In this document: positions 17,097-26,786 of the stretch, piece after piece | Numbering within the stretch: position 1 is the first letter of the stretch | How the letters are laid out: every line of letters starts with the position of its first letter | NCBI GenBank assembly: GCA_002418835.1 | Contig: DIEX01000018.1 | Location: 66,103-130,102 of the forward strand | Source of the DNA: Spirochaetia bacterium UBA5763 | GTDB taxonomy: Bacteria > Spirochaetota > UBA4802 > UBA5550 | Direction: 5' to 3' | DNA: 64,000 bases | The notes under the pieces: generated by a model | The model's database searches: none | The model's input: only the letters and a program-made list of their open reading frames with translations | Told to the model about the DNA's origin: nothing | Program-made: the position numbers and the translations under genes

Positions 17097-17232
17097 TTTT
17101 TACCTCTTTAGAGTTTATATTTTATACTATTTTTTATAGTAATTTTAGTCAAGCCTATTGATTCATTTACAGATAGTTTTAGATTCCGGGAGATTATATC
17201 CTGTTACAAAAAATTCTTTATTCAGAATATTT

Positions 17233-17892
17233 TTATCTTCTGAGGACGCTGATTTTATTTTTCAGAATAAAAAATATAACCACCGGAATTACAATTGCTG
17301 CAACAAGGGATAGATTTCCTGTGACAGATTCCGGGAGAATAAAGTAAGCCGCTGCAACACCTGCAAGTGCTCCTCCGAGATGCGCGTCGTGGCCTATGTT
17401 CCCTGCATTTCTCCCTATGCCGTAAATTGATGCAAGAATAAAGAGTATTGCATATGTCCATGCAGGCATCGGAATTGGAAGCGGAAAGATTATTATGCTC
17501 CCCCCTGGAAGTAAAAAGATCGATGCGAAGATTACTCCGCAAACTGCACCTGATGCTCCAACTGCCCTGTATCCGGGCTCTTTTCTATGAAGTAAAAGTG
17601 ATAATAGTGAACCGGCCATTGCCCCTGCAAGGAATATAATTGTAAGAGCCGGGGAACCGTAAGCAGCTTCAATGCCCGACGCAAATGCATAAAAGCTGAA
17701 CAGGTTAAAAAGGAGGTGGCCGAAATCAGCGTGTATAAATGCAGATGTTATTGTTCTGTGGTATTCATTTTTTTTTAGGATTTTATCAACTGAAAAAAGA
17801 TATTTTTCAAAGATGAAACTGTTTCTGAACGCCAGAAAAGAAATGACGGCTGTAAAAGCAATTATTGAATATGTAATTATATTAGTTTCCAT
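17233..17892 (-). CDS. Rhomboid-family intramembrane serine protease
   Basis: 219 residues with six hydrophobic segments. The catalytic serine S114 sits in GASG and the histidine H171 in HDAHLGG; the conserved H59-x3-N63 of the family is in the HADFGHLLFN segment. It should cleave membrane proteins within the bilayer; the substrate is unknown. The ribosome site is AAAGGAAAC before ATG 17892. Confidence 0.88.
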   Translation of the reverse strand: METNIITYSIIAFTAVISFLAFRNSFIFEKYLFSVDKILKKNEYHRTITSAFIHADFGHLLFNLFSFYAFASGIEAAYGSPALTIIFLAGAMAGSLLSLLLHRKEPGYRAVGASGAVCGVIFASIFLLPGGSIIIFPLPIPMPAWTYAILFILASIYGIGRNAGNIGHDAHLGGALAGVAAAYFILPESVTGNLSLVAAIVIPVVIFFILKNKISVLRR

Positions 17893-17968
17893 AAGTTTCC
17901 TTTTATGTTTTCCGGAAAGATTAAATGTTTAAAACTTTATGTCAAGCAGTAAGTCCGCCGTAATATAG

Positions 17969-17998
17969 TTGACCACTTATTATTTCTCTGTTAATAAT
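17969..17998 (+). promoter_or_regulatory. Promoter candidate for membrane protein gene
   Basis: TTGACC (17969-17974), an 18-base spacer and AATAAT (17993-17998). It leaves only a short leader before the GGAGGG ribosome site and the ATG at 18022. Confidence 0.35.
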
Positions 17999-18021
17999 GA
18001 ATAAAACACTGGAGGGAAATT

Positions 18022-18645
18022 ATGAATCATCCGGAACTTACTCAGCAGGCCCTTGGTATTCTCAGAAACACCGATACTTTTCAATGGTACTTTATTCCGC
18101 TTTTTGCATTCGTTGTTTACATCTACTTTAATGAAATACAGAATAAAAACTGGAAAGGGGTAGCGGCAGGGCTTTCTCTTTACATGGTTCACTGGTTTTA
18201 CGAAATTCTGAATGCGCTGATTCAGCATTTTTCGGGGCACGCTCTCTGGACAGTTCCTGACGGTACTTCATTTCTGCTTCTCATAGGTGTGGGCTGGGAG
18301 CTTTCAATGATGTTTGCTGTTGCAGGTCTTATCTTCTCCAAGGTGCTCCCTGATGATCCGAAGATGAAGATTCTGGGTATCAATAACAGGGTGTTCTTTG
18401 CTTTAGGTAACGCGGCATTCTTTTCAATATTTGAAATATTTCTTGCCCGTACTCCTGCCTTCCATTGGGTATATGAGTGGTGGGGAGCATTCCCGGTTTT
18501 TATCACAACATATATTCCGTTTTTCCTTGCTGCCAATTTCGCGTATGACTGGGAGCCAAGAAAACAGAAGATGTTTATCGGAACGCTTTTCGGGATCAAT
18601 GCAGCAATGCTGATTGTCTTCGCAGGGATATTAAAGTGGATATAG
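18022..18645 (+). CDS. Multi-pass membrane protein of unknown function
   Basis: A 207-residue protein with about six membrane segments and many aromatic residues (WYFIPLFAF, VHWFYEIL, WEWWG-type motifs). Two conserved-looking charged positions, H and E in MVHWFYE, lie within the second segment. I do not recognise the family. GGAGGG lies at 18011-18016 before the ATG. It is transcribed alone. Confidence 0.75.
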   Translation: MNHPELTQQALGILRNTDTFQWYFIPLFAFVVYIYFNEIQNKNWKGVAAGLSLYMVHWFYEILNALIQHFSGHALWTVPDGTSFLLLIGVGWELSMMFAVAGLIFSKVLPDDPKMKILGINNRVFFALGNAAFFSIFEIFLARTPAFHWVYEWWGAFPVFITTYIPFFLAANFAYDWEPRKQKMFIGTLFGINAAMLIVFAGILKWI

Positions 18646-19031
18646 TTTTCGGCAGAGTGAAACATTTTTCTAATTCATTTGACAGATAATTAATTAGTTC
18701 ATTATTTTTACTTATACCTGCGCATGCGGGTATTTAAGTCATTGCAGTAATAATCCCTAAAACAATTTTAGTGTCAAAAATTCTATAATTGTCGTAAGTC
18801 TGAAATCGTTAGCATTAGAAAAATTCTGTCATTCCGGTTTTGCATCTTCAGTTTTAGCAAATACCGGAATCTCATAGACTAAATTCATGAGATACCGGCA
18901 TTTCGTTTCACTACAGCCGGTATGACGTTTAATTTGTCTCAATTTATATATTTATTTTGCACTAAAAATTATGTTTAGGAATTAATACGGATATTATTGT
19001 ATACAAACATTTTGTTCAAAGGAGTTAATTA
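18646..19031. other. Intergenic region with REP-like hairpins
   Basis: These 386 bases hold no gene. The left part is AT-rich. The middle carries a nested inverted repeat described separately (18828-18926). The last 70 bases, AT-rich with several TATTAT-like boxes, probably contain the promoter of the oligoendopeptidase gene. Confidence 0.5.
18828..18926. repeat. Nested REP-like inverted repeat
   Basis: GTCATTCCGG (18828-18837) pairs with CCGGTATGAC (18917-18926) with one mismatch. Inside, CCGGAATCTCAT (18864-18875) pairs with ATGAGATACCGG (18887-18898), also with one mismatch. The arms share the CCGG core, a layout seen in bacterial interspersed palindromic elements. No coding capacity. Confidence 0.6.
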
Positions 19032-20846
19032 ATGGCGTCAGCAGCAATTCCGGAAAGGAAAGATATTAAAGCGGAAGATAAATGGGACCTCTCCCCTATG
19101 TTTAATTCAGAGGAGGAGTGGGAAGCTCTCTATAAAGAAATTGAAAATAAAATTGCTGAATACGAAAGATTCAGGGGGAGGCTCGGGAAGTCCCTTGATG
19201 CTTTTAAAGCTGCAATTGAGTTTGATCTCACTATGTCCAGGTCTATCGAAAAACTTTATACATACGCGCATCTGAAAAGTGATGAGGACAAAACAAACCA
19301 GTTCTGCCTTGCAATGTACCAGCGGTCGGTGAACCTCTACACAAGGCTTTCAGAGGCATCCAGTTTTATGACACCGGAGATCCAGTCCATAGATTCTGAA
19401 GTGATCAGTAAATATATTTCTGACCAGTCGATGAAGGAGTACAGGTTCTACCTTGAGAAGATCCTCCGCTTCAGGCCTCACACTCTCAGTAAAGAGATAG
19501 AACAGATCCTCGCTATGTCCGGCGAGATCGCGCATGCACCGTCGCAGATATTCAGTCAGCTTGACAACGCAGACATCAAGTTCGGCAATATTAAAAAGAG
19601 TAATGGTGAAGAGGTTGAGCTGAGTCACGGGAATTTCAGCACAATACTTCAGGAACCTGACAGGGAAGTGAGGAGAACAGCTTTTAAACAGTATTACAGT
19701 TCATACGACAACCTGAAAAATACAATAGCATCTACCCTGGATCACTCCAACAAAAAAGACGCCTTTTACTCGAAGGTGAGAAATTTTAAAAACAGCAGGG
19801 AGGCATCTCTTTTCTCTGATAACATGCCTGAAAAGGTTTATGAAAATCTTATTAAAACAGTGCGTGAAAACACAGAGCCTCTTTTTAATTATCTCGATTT
19901 CCGCAGAGAGGCCCTGGGGCTTGACAGACTGCATTTTTATGATACTTACGTTCCCATTGTCAGTGATGTTAATTTTTCAATGAGTTATGCAGAAGCTGTT
20001 GATATATGCGTGAAAGCGCTTGCCCCTCTTGGCAGCGAATATACGAATATAATGAAAGAAGGACTGCTGCACGGATGGGTTGACCGTTATGAAAACCGTG
20101 GGAAGAGGAGCGGAGCTTATTCCTCCGGGTGTTACGATTCTCATCCATATATTCTTCTGAATTATGAAGATGAGAATATCAATTCTCTTTATACACTGAT
20201 TCATGAGGCAGGGCATTCGATGCACTCGTATTATTCAAAGAAGAATCAGCCCTTTGTTAATTCAGACTATACTATATTCGTTGCTGAGGTGGCCTCAACT
20301 TTCAATGAGACATTGCTCTCCCGGCACCTCCTCGAGTTTTATAAAGATGACAGCAGAATGACCGCGTATATCCTGAACAGGGAGATCGACAACATCAGGG
20401 CAACTCTCTACAGGCAGACGATGTTTGCCGAGTTTGAGAAGAAAACACACGAAGTTGTTGAAGCTAACGAAGCTCTTACCCTTGAAGTGATGAGGAAAAT
20501 ATACGGGGGACTCCTTGATACATACTTCGGCGATAAGCTTTTTATTGATGATGAGCTGACACTTGAGTGTCTCCGGATTCCGCATTTTTATTCAGCTTTC
20601 TATGTTTATAAATATGCCACAGGGATTTCGGCAGCAATAGCCCTTGCTGAAAAAGTTATAAGTGAGGGAGCTTCCGCGCGGGATGCATATCTTGGTTTTC
20701 TGAAGCTTGGCGGGAGCAAATACCCCCTGGATGAGCTGCTGGAGGCCGGAGTAGATATGAGTTCACCGGAACCTGTTGAACTTGCTATAAAGCATTTCGG
20801 TGAGCTTGTTGAGCGACTTATTTCTGTCTATTCTTCTTTAAAATAA
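19032..20846 (+). CDS. pepF: Oligoendopeptidase F (M3B)
   Basis: A 604-residue cytoplasmic zinc peptidase that cleaves short peptides. The zinc-binding HEAGH motif is at residues 391-395 with the glutamate ligand in the following VAEVASTFNE segment. The N-terminal helical domain begins with KWDLSPMF and the length is normal for the family. AAAGGAG precedes the ATG. A hairpin follows the gene. Confidence 0.94.
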   Translation: MASAAIPERKDIKAEDKWDLSPMFNSEEEWEALYKEIENKIAEYERFRGRLGKSLDAFKAAIEFDLTMSRSIEKLYTYAHLKSDEDKTNQFCLAMYQRSVNLYTRLSEASSFMTPEIQSIDSEVISKYISDQSMKEYRFYLEKILRFRPHTLSKEIEQILAMSGEIAHAPSQIFSQLDNADIKFGNIKKSNGEEVELSHGNFSTILQEPDREVRRTAFKQYYSSYDNLKNTIASTLDHSNKKDAFYSKVRNFKNSREASLFSDNMPEKVYENLIKTVRENTEPLFNYLDFRREALGLDRLHFYDTYVPIVSDVNFSMSYAEAVDICVKALAPLGSEYTNIMKEGLLHGWVDRYENRGKRSGAYSSGCYDSHPYILLNYEDENINSLYTLIHEAGHSMHSYYSKKNQPFVNSDYTIFVAEVASTFNETLLSRHLLEFYKDDSRMTAYILNREIDNIRATLYRQTMFAEFEKKTHEVVEANEALTLEVMRKIYGGLLDTYFGDKLFIDDELTLECLRIPHFYSAFYVYKYATGISAAIALAEKVISEGASARDAYLGFLKLGGSKYPLDELLEAGVDMSSPEPVELAIKHFGELVERLISVYSSLK

Positions 20847-20855
20847 TAAATCCTG

Positions 20856-20891
20856 CAGGCTGATACTGAACAGTTGCCCGGTATCAGCCTG
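20856..20891 (+). terminator. Hairpin after pepF
   Basis: CAGGCTGATAC (20856-20866) and GTATCAGCCTG (20881-20891) are perfect complements with a 14-base loop. No T run follows, so it may be a weak or Rho-assisted terminator or simply an mRNA-stabilising hairpin. Confidence 0.5.
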
Positions 20892-20930
20892 TTGATAAAT
20901 ATCCACGGTAACTCCACTTAGCCCTTTTTA

Positions 20931-20959
20931 TTGTCATTAAATACTTTCCTCCTTATATT
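20931..20959 (+). promoter_or_regulatory. Promoter of the large hybrid kinase gene
   Basis: TTGTCA (20931-20936), a 17-base spacer and TATATT (20954-20959): both boxes match the sigma-70 consensus at five positions. It gives a leader of roughly 110 bases that contains a short ORF. Confidence 0.6.
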
Positions 20960-20990
20960 GTATATATTCCATAATTATCAGGGGAGCTCT

Positions 20991-21077
20991 ATGCCGGCAT
21001 TATCATTGGAGAAGGGTGTATGTAATTATAGCACTGCTTTTATCAGGGGTCATAATACCCTTTTCAGAGGTGAATAA
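20991..21077 (+). CDS. Possible 28-aa leader ORF
   Basis: An ATG at 20991 preceded by GGGGAG (20981-20986) opens a 28-codon frame ending with TAA at 21075-21077, two bases before the ATG of the large kinase gene. The peptide starts MPALSLEKG and ends FRGE. Its end overlaps the ribosome site (GAGGTG) of the kinase gene, so its translation could affect kinase translation. Small ORFs arise by chance, so this is tentative. Confidence 0.3.
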   Translation: MPALSLEKGVCNYSTAFIRGHNTLFRGE

Positions 21078-21079
21078 AA

Positions 21080-24000
21080 ATGCTGTCTGGCTGGCTTTCA
21101 GCAAATATTGATTTTATATTTTTTTTGCAAGGTGTAATTATGCTGCTTCTTGCGGCTGTTTTATACACCCCCTGTGAGAAAAAGAAATTATTCAGTCAGG
21201 AGTTTTACCTCCAGTTCTTTGCCCTTGGGATGTGTGTTAATAAGTGGATTGATATAGTATTATATCATTTCCCCTCTATGAAAATTCTTTTTATCCCCGG
21301 TATTATTATCTTCTCAGTTTCATTTCTGGCGCTACTGATGTACGGTACGATGTTTTTCTCAGGCAGACTGAAAAAGATTGCTGCTGTTTATGTATCAGTT
21401 GTAGTGGTTTTGGCAATAGGTTCCTTTGTAAATACAGAATATAACAGCGGTTATTTCTCGCTTCATCAGATTCTCGCTTTCCCTGCAGCTTTTGCGGCGG
21501 CTTATGTTTTTTTCCGTTACGCGTTACAGTCTGAAGGGTATAAAAAAAACGGCTGGCTCATTGCTTCAGTTTCAATGTTTCTTTATTCATTAACCTGGAT
21601 TGCTTCCCATCCCTCCGTTTTTTCAGATTTGAATTCAACAGTTAATGCAAAGGTTTATTTTCATATATACTATCCGGCTGCTCTTCAGGTTATAATCTCT
21701 GCCGGTATTCTGTCGGGCTTTTATAAAATAAAAGCTGAAACACCGGATTCAAAGAGGTTTTACCTGAAGAGTTCATTTTTTCTGCTGATGATTATAATTG
21801 CAGTAATTATTACATGGTTCGCAGCTTCTTGGAGGGGATCACTTGCCGGAGTAGAGATAAAGAATGAGATCCTTAGAAATGCAAGGGCAGTGGCGAATGC
21901 AATTATGCCTGAGAGAGTGCCGGGACTGAAATTTTCTCCTGAGGATAAAAATAATCCTGATTTTATACTGATCCGTAATCAGATGATCTCCTACGGTTTT
22001 TACTCCGGCTTAAAATCTATCTACAGCTTCACTATGATTAACGGGCGGCTGGTTTTCGGCCCTGAAAACATAAAAGAAAACGACCCGCTGGCTTCGCCTC
22101 CCGGCACAGTTTATCTTGAGCCTCACCCGGATTTTATAAAAGTATTCAAGGATGCCATGCCCGGAGTAATCGGTCCCTATACAGATGAATATGGCACATT
22201 CGTTGTGGGGTATGCCCCTGTCATTGATCCCAGGTCAGGGAATGTGCTCATGGCCGTGGGGATTGATCTCTCTGCTGAAGAGTGGAGAGCAGCAGTCTCC
22301 TCTGCAAGGTTTACTGTGTTTGTAATTTCATTCCTTGTAATCTGTGCAGTAACAGCCATGGGTGTAACGCTTGTTATGCGCAAAAAAAGATGGAGTAATT
22401 CGAAATCTTTTGCAGTAAGGCAGCTTGAATCTTTATTTATATTTGGAACAGGGATTTTTATATCTTTGGTGGTTTATTTAATTTTTAATGATTACGAAAA
22501 CAGAAAGGCAAAATCTGATTTTATCCCGCTATCTGATTCTGTTGCCGGCGTAATCAGGGAAAATATAATTAATGTTAATTATGATCTGGAGAATCTCGGG
22601 AGATTTTTTAAAAGCAGTGAGAAAATTGATCGTAATGAATTCAGAGCATATACTTCTGAAATGAGATTCAGTCCAGTAAAAACAAGAGGCTGGTATGCCG
22701 GGGTGAAAACAGGAGGAGATCTGACATATCCTCTATTATACATAGAAACAATCATTGAGGGAACGCATAAGCCCGGATATGATCTTCGTTCCACCAGGGA
22801 AGGGAGAAACGCAATAGAAAATTCCCTTGCCACAGGCATGGCATCTTTTGTCAGTTATGAAGAATTCAGGGATGTTAAAAAGAACGGTAAGCTTATGTCA
22901 GTAATTTTTCCGGTCTTTAAAAATAAAAATTGGACGGAAGGATTCCTCTTTCTCACAGCAGACATGCGGATGATACTCAGTTATGCAATGTCATTCAGTA
23001 AAAGCAGAAATCTTAACCTTGATGCTGAGATAATTGATATAACAACTCTTAATCATGAGGAGAGCCTTGCAGTTTATCCGGAGGGTAATTCATATAATGT
23101 AAAAGAGAAAAATTTTATGCAGGCGGTTTATCCTGTTTTTATTTTTGACCGTGTACTGGGGATAAAGATCTTTTCAAAAGGTGATTACGCAAAGACATAT
23201 CTGAGTAATACGGGCCTTATGGGGGGTGTTTCGGCCCTGATGCTTACTATTGCTGTCACTCTATTGTCCGGGTATCTCAGGCGGCGTGAATATTCGCTGG
23301 AGGATATGGTCAGCGAGAGGACAAAAGAGTTGAGTGAAAGTGAGGATAGGTTCAGGACACTTCATGAGGCATCATCCGGCGGGATTGCTATACATGACAA
23401 TGGTGTTATTATTGAATGCAATGAAGGGCTTGCAAAGCTAACTGGCTATTCTTATACGGAGCTTATAGGGATGAACGGCCTGCTTCTCCTTGATCCGGCC
23501 TGGAGAGATTTTGTTCTGGAAAAGATAAAAACAGGATATGAGCAGCCCTATGATGCAGTTGCATTGAGAAAAGACGGCACAATTTATCCCGTGGAGATAA
23601 CCGGAAAAATAATACCGTACCACGGTAAAGCTGTCCGCATAACCGAGTTCAGGGATATAACAGAGAGAAAACAAAACGAAGAGATTCTCAGACAACAGAG
23701 GGAGGAGCTTGAAGCGACTAATGAAGAGCTTCAGGCTACCATGGAGGAGCTCGAAGCAATGAATTCGGAGCTGGTTGATGCTAATCACCTGCTTATTGAA
23801 AGTGAAGAGAAGTTCTCAAAAGCTTTCAGCATTAATCCTGCTGTTATGTCCATAAGTACTATTGAGACCGGGGAGTTCGTTGAAGTTAATGATACGTTCC
23901 TTAATCTTTTCGGTTACAGAAAAGAGGATGTTATAGGGAAGACTGTCAGGGAGCTGGATTTTTACGTTGATTCTAAACAGCGTGACCTGATTATTGATTA

Positions 24001-25684
24001 TATAAAAAATGACGGATTTGTAAGGAACATTGAGGTCGGGGTAAAAGGTGCAGGTGGTGAGATAAGACAGGGATTGCTTTCTGCTGACTATATAATAATA
24101 CATGATGAAAAGTACCTCATTACGGTTGTCACAGATATCACTGAAAGAAAAAAGATGGAGGAGAAGATCAGGTTCAGCGAACAGAGGTATCGGCTTCTTT
24201 TTGAAACGGCTGTTGACCCGATATTGTTCGTTGAAAATTATGTTTTTATCGATTGTAACACCAGAGCTGAAGAGTTGTTCCGCTGCACGAGAGATGATAT
24301 TATAGGGAAATCACCAGGCAGGTTTTCGCCTGATTTTCAGCCGGATGGAATACCTTCAGCTGAAAAAGCAATGATGAAAATGAGATCAGCATATGACGGC
24401 ACTCCGCAGTTTTTTGAATGGACTCATGTCACTATTGACGGGGAACCCATTGATACGGAGGTTACCCTGACATCTTTTATGATGGAAGAAAGGAAATTTA
24501 TTATTGCCATTATCCGGGATGTTTCGGAAAGGAAAAGGATTGAACTCCGTTTATCTCATCTTCAGAAGATGGATGCCATAGGTCAGCTTGCCGGCGGTGT
24601 TGCCCATGATTTCAATAATCAGCTTAGCGGAATTCTGGGGTATGCTGAAATGCTGTCAAAAAAATTAGGCGACAACGCTTTGAAAAAATATTCTGATGGA
24701 ATTATTTCAGTGGCAATGAGATCAGCAGACCTGACAAAAAAGCTACTTGCCTTCGCCCGTAAAGGGCAGTTTCAGAGATTACAGGTAAACCTTCATCCCC
24801 TCATCGACGAAACAATAGAAATGCTTAAGTACAGTATCGATCGGAGAATAACTATAATAAAAAAATTCAATTCATCTGCGCCGTTAGTAACAGGTGATCC
24901 GGCGCAGTTGCAGAACGCCCTTCTGAACCTGGGGCTTAATGCCAGGGACGCCATGGTGAATGGCGGGAGTCTCACATATGAAACAGAAGATGTTTATATT
25001 GAAACAGGAACGCAGAAGGTTCAGTTGATGGATCTTTGTGAAGGCAAATATGTAGTAATCAATGTTTCAGATACAGGGATAGGGATGAATGACCTGGTAA
25101 AAGCGCATCTGTTTGAACCGTTTTTTACAACCAAGGATTCCGGAAAAGGGACAGGGATGGGGCTTGCCTCAGTATACGGGACTGTTAAAAATCATAGCGG
25201 GTCAATAAGTGTATACAGTGAAGAGGGTTACGGGACAACGTTTAAAATATACCTGCCGGTGTCCGGGGATAATAATACAGATTCAATAATGCAGCAGAAT
25301 AATGAGAAACCTGATATACCTGCGCAGAGGATTCTTGTTATTGATGATGAAGATGTTGTACGGAATGTTTTGAGTGAAATGCTTATTGACATGGGGCATT
25401 CTGTCATTGAAGCTATAAATGGGGCAGCAGGCCTCTCTGTATTCAGGGAGAAGTGGAGTGAGATTGATATTGTGATCATTGATATGATAATGCCTGAAAT
25501 GAGCGGGCGGGACGCTTTTCTTGAAATGAAAAAGATTAATCCGGATATCAGGGTTATTCTCTCCTCGGGCTTCAGCCTTGACGGCGCATCTCAGTCCATG
25601 ATGACTGAAGGTGTCAGGGGATTTGTTCATAAACCTTACAGACAGAATGAGCTTCTAAGGACAATCAGTGAAATACTGAAATAA
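21080..25684 (+). CDS. Large hybrid histidine kinase with two extracytoplasmic sensors and three PAS domains
   Basis: 1534 residues. Residues 1-230 hold about seven membrane segments. A first extracytoplasmic sensor (about 255-400) has the PDF-PYTDEYGTF-APV pattern of Cache domains. After further membrane segments a CHASE-like sensor occupies about 465-700. Three PAS domains follow (about 755-870, 910-1030, 1040-1150); a coiled coil rich in EELEATNEELQ separates the first two. The HisKA histidine is H1176 in VAHDFNN, then a HATPase domain and a receiver with D1468. It probably autophosphorylates and passes the phosphate to its own receiver. GAGGTG precedes ATG 21080. The 2-hydroxyacid dehydrogenase gene follows closely. 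Confidence 0.88.
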   Translation: MLSGWLSANIDFIFFLQGVIMLLLAAVLYTPCEKKKLFSQEFYLQFFALGMCVNKWIDIVLYHFPSMKILFIPGIIIFSVSFLALLMYGTMFFSGRLKKIAAVYVSVVVVLAIGSFVNTEYNSGYFSLHQILAFPAAFAAAYVFFRYALQSEGYKKNGWLIASVSMFLYSLTWIASHPSVFSDLNSTVNAKVYFHIYYPAALQVIISAGILSGFYKIKAETPDSKRFYLKSSFFLLMIIIAVIITWFAASWRGSLAGVEIKNEILRNARAVANAIMPERVPGLKFSPEDKNNPDFILIRNQMISYGFYSGLKSIYSFTMINGRLVFGPENIKENDPLASPPGTVYLEPHPDFIKVFKDAMPGVIGPYTDEYGTFVVGYAPVIDPRSGNVLMAVGIDLSAEEWRAAVSSARFTVFVISFLVICAVTAMGVTLVMRKKRWSNSKSFAVRQLESLFIFGTGIFISLVVYLIFNDYENRKAKSDFIPLSDSVAGVIRENIINVNYDLENLGRFFKSSEKIDRNEFRAYTSEMRFSPVKTRGWYAGVKTGGDLTYPLLYIETIIEGTHKPGYDLRSTREGRNAIENSLATGMASFVSYEEFRDVKKNGKLMSVIFPVFKNKNWTEGFLFLTADMRMILSYAMSFSKSRNLNLDAEIIDITTLNHEESLAVYPEGNSYNVKEKNFMQAVYPVFIFDRVLGIKIFSKGDYAKTYLSNTGLMGGVSALMLTIAVTLLSGYLRRREYSLEDMVSERTKELSESEDRFRTLHEASSGGIAIHDNGVIIECNEGLAKLTGYSYTELIGMNGLLLLDPAWRDFVLEKIKTGYEQPYDAVALRKDGTIYPVEITGKIIPYHGKAVRITEFRDITERKQNEEILRQQREELEATNEELQATMEELEAMNSELVDANHLLIESEEKFSKAFSINPAVMSISTIETGEFVEVNDTFLNLFGYRKEDVIGKTVRELDFYVDSKQRDLIIDYIKNDGFVRNIEVGVKGAGGEIRQGLLSADYIIIHDEKYLITVVTDITERKKMEEKIRFSEQRYRLLFETAVDPILFVENYVFIDCNTRAEELFRCTRDDIIGKSPGRFSPDFQPDGIPSAEKAMMKMRSAYDGTPQFFEWTHVTIDGEPIDTEVTLTSFMMEERKFIIAIIRDVSERKRIELRLSHLQKMDAIGQLAGGVAHDFNNQLSGILGYAEMLSKKLGDNALKKYSDGIISVAMRSADLTKKLLAFARKGQFQRLQVNLHPLIDETIEMLKYSIDRRITIIKKFNSSAPLVTGDPAQLQNALLNLGLNARDAMVNGGSLTYETEDVYIETGTQKVQLMDLCEGKYVVINVSDTGIGMNDLVKAHLFEPFFTTKDSGKGTGMGLASVYGTVKNHSGSISVYSEEGYGTTFKIYLPVSGDNNTDSIMQQNNEKPDIPAQRILVIDDEDVVRNVLSEMLIDMGHSVIEAINGAAGLSVFREKWSEIDIVIIDMIMPEMSGRDAFLEMKKINPDIRVILSSGFSLDGASQSMMTEGVRGFVHKPYRQNELLRTISEILK

Positions 25685-25705
25685 TATTAATCAAAGGAAA
25701 AATTT

Positions 25706-26662
25706 ATGGCAGAAAAAATTGTGTTTCTCGATGCAGCAACAGTTAATTATGGTGATATCGATTTTTCCGGAATAGCAAACTCCGGTGAATTTGTTTCATA
25801 TCCGGTAACGTCCACTGCTGATGTAATCAGCAGATGCAGTGATGCGACTATAATAATCACAAACAAGGTTGTCATTGGGAATGAAGTTATAACGGGGTGC
25901 CCTAAACTGAAAATGATCGCTGAAGCCGCAACTGGATATAACAACATCGATATCAATGAGGCAAAAAAACGCGGCATTGTTGTGGCTAATGTTCCGGGAT
26001 ATTCAACAGCAACAGTTGCACAGCTAACACTTGCTTTTATACTTGCACTTTCAACGAATCTGATTCAATATAACGGGGCTGCTCATGACGGCTCATGGAG
26101 CAGTTCAGATATCTTTACGCTTGGCACCTGGCCCTTCTTTGATCTGGAGGGGAAAACCGTGGGCATCATGGGAATGGGGTCAATTGGAAGTGAAGTTGCC
26201 AGGCTCTGCACCGCTTTCAGAATGAAAGTAATAGCGCTTAAGCGTGACGACAGTAAAAGTGATGGTGGATATCCCAGGCTTAATCTTTTTGACCTTGCTA
26301 AAGAGTCAGATTTTATTTCAATACATATGCCCCTCACTGATTACTCACGGTATCTTATCAACGGTGAGTTCCTTTCTCAGATGAAGAGGAGCGCGTTTCT
26401 GATCAACATGGCGCGCGGGCCCATTGTTGATCCTGCGGCACTACGGCAGGCTCTTCAGGATGGAGTTATCGCAGGCGCCGCAATTGATGTAATGGAGAAA
26501 GAACCTCCATTGGCTGATGATCCGCTCCTCAAAGCGCCTAACCTGATAATTACTCCCCATATCGGATGGGCAAGCATCGAATCACGCAAACGGCTTGTTA
26601 ATGAAATCTCGGAAAATATAAGATCATTCCTTGCAGGAACAAGGAGAAATGTTGTAAACTGA
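25706..26662 (+). CDS. D-2-hydroxyacid dehydrogenase (NAD-dependent)
   Basis: A 318-residue cytoplasmic enzyme of the glycerate/phosphoglycerate dehydrogenase family, interconverting 2-hydroxy and 2-keto acids. The NAD-binding site is GMGSIGSEVARL near 155, the catalytic arginine is in NMARGPIVD and the histidine in TPHIGWAS near 290. The overall pattern is closest to glycerate (hydroxypyruvate) dehydrogenases, but substrate cannot be fixed. It starts 21 bases after the kinase gene, with AAAGGAAA as ribosome site. Confidence 0.9.
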   Translation: MAEKIVFLDAATVNYGDIDFSGIANSGEFVSYPVTSTADVISRCSDATIIITNKVVIGNEVITGCPKLKMIAEAATGYNNIDINEAKKRGIVVANVPGYSTATVAQLTLAFILALSTNLIQYNGAAHDGSWSSSDIFTLGTWPFFDLEGKTVGIMGMGSIGSEVARLCTAFRMKVIALKRDDSKSDGGYPRLNLFDLAKESDFISIHMPLTDYSRYLINGEFLSQMKRSAFLINMARGPIVDPAALRQALQDGVIAGAAIDVMEKEPPLADDPLLKAPNLIITPHIGWASIESRKRLVNEISENIRSFLAGTRRNVVN

Positions 26663-26712
26663 TCTATGAAATAAAAGCAGATGGGATTTTTCTTAATAGC
26701 CTTGATTTTATC

Positions 26713-26752
26713 TTATCATGCCGGTATTAACTGAGTTAATCCGGCATGATAA
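26713..26752. terminator. Bidirectional terminator-like hairpin
   Basis: TTATCATGCCGG (26713-26724) pairs with CCGGCATGATAA (26741-26752); the loop itself contains ATTAAC/GTTAAT arms, so the whole forms one long hairpin with a single bulge. It lies between two convergent genes. Confidence 0.7.
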
Positions 26753-26786
26753 ATCTTCGGTTAAATCAATTTTAAAACAGTTTTAA

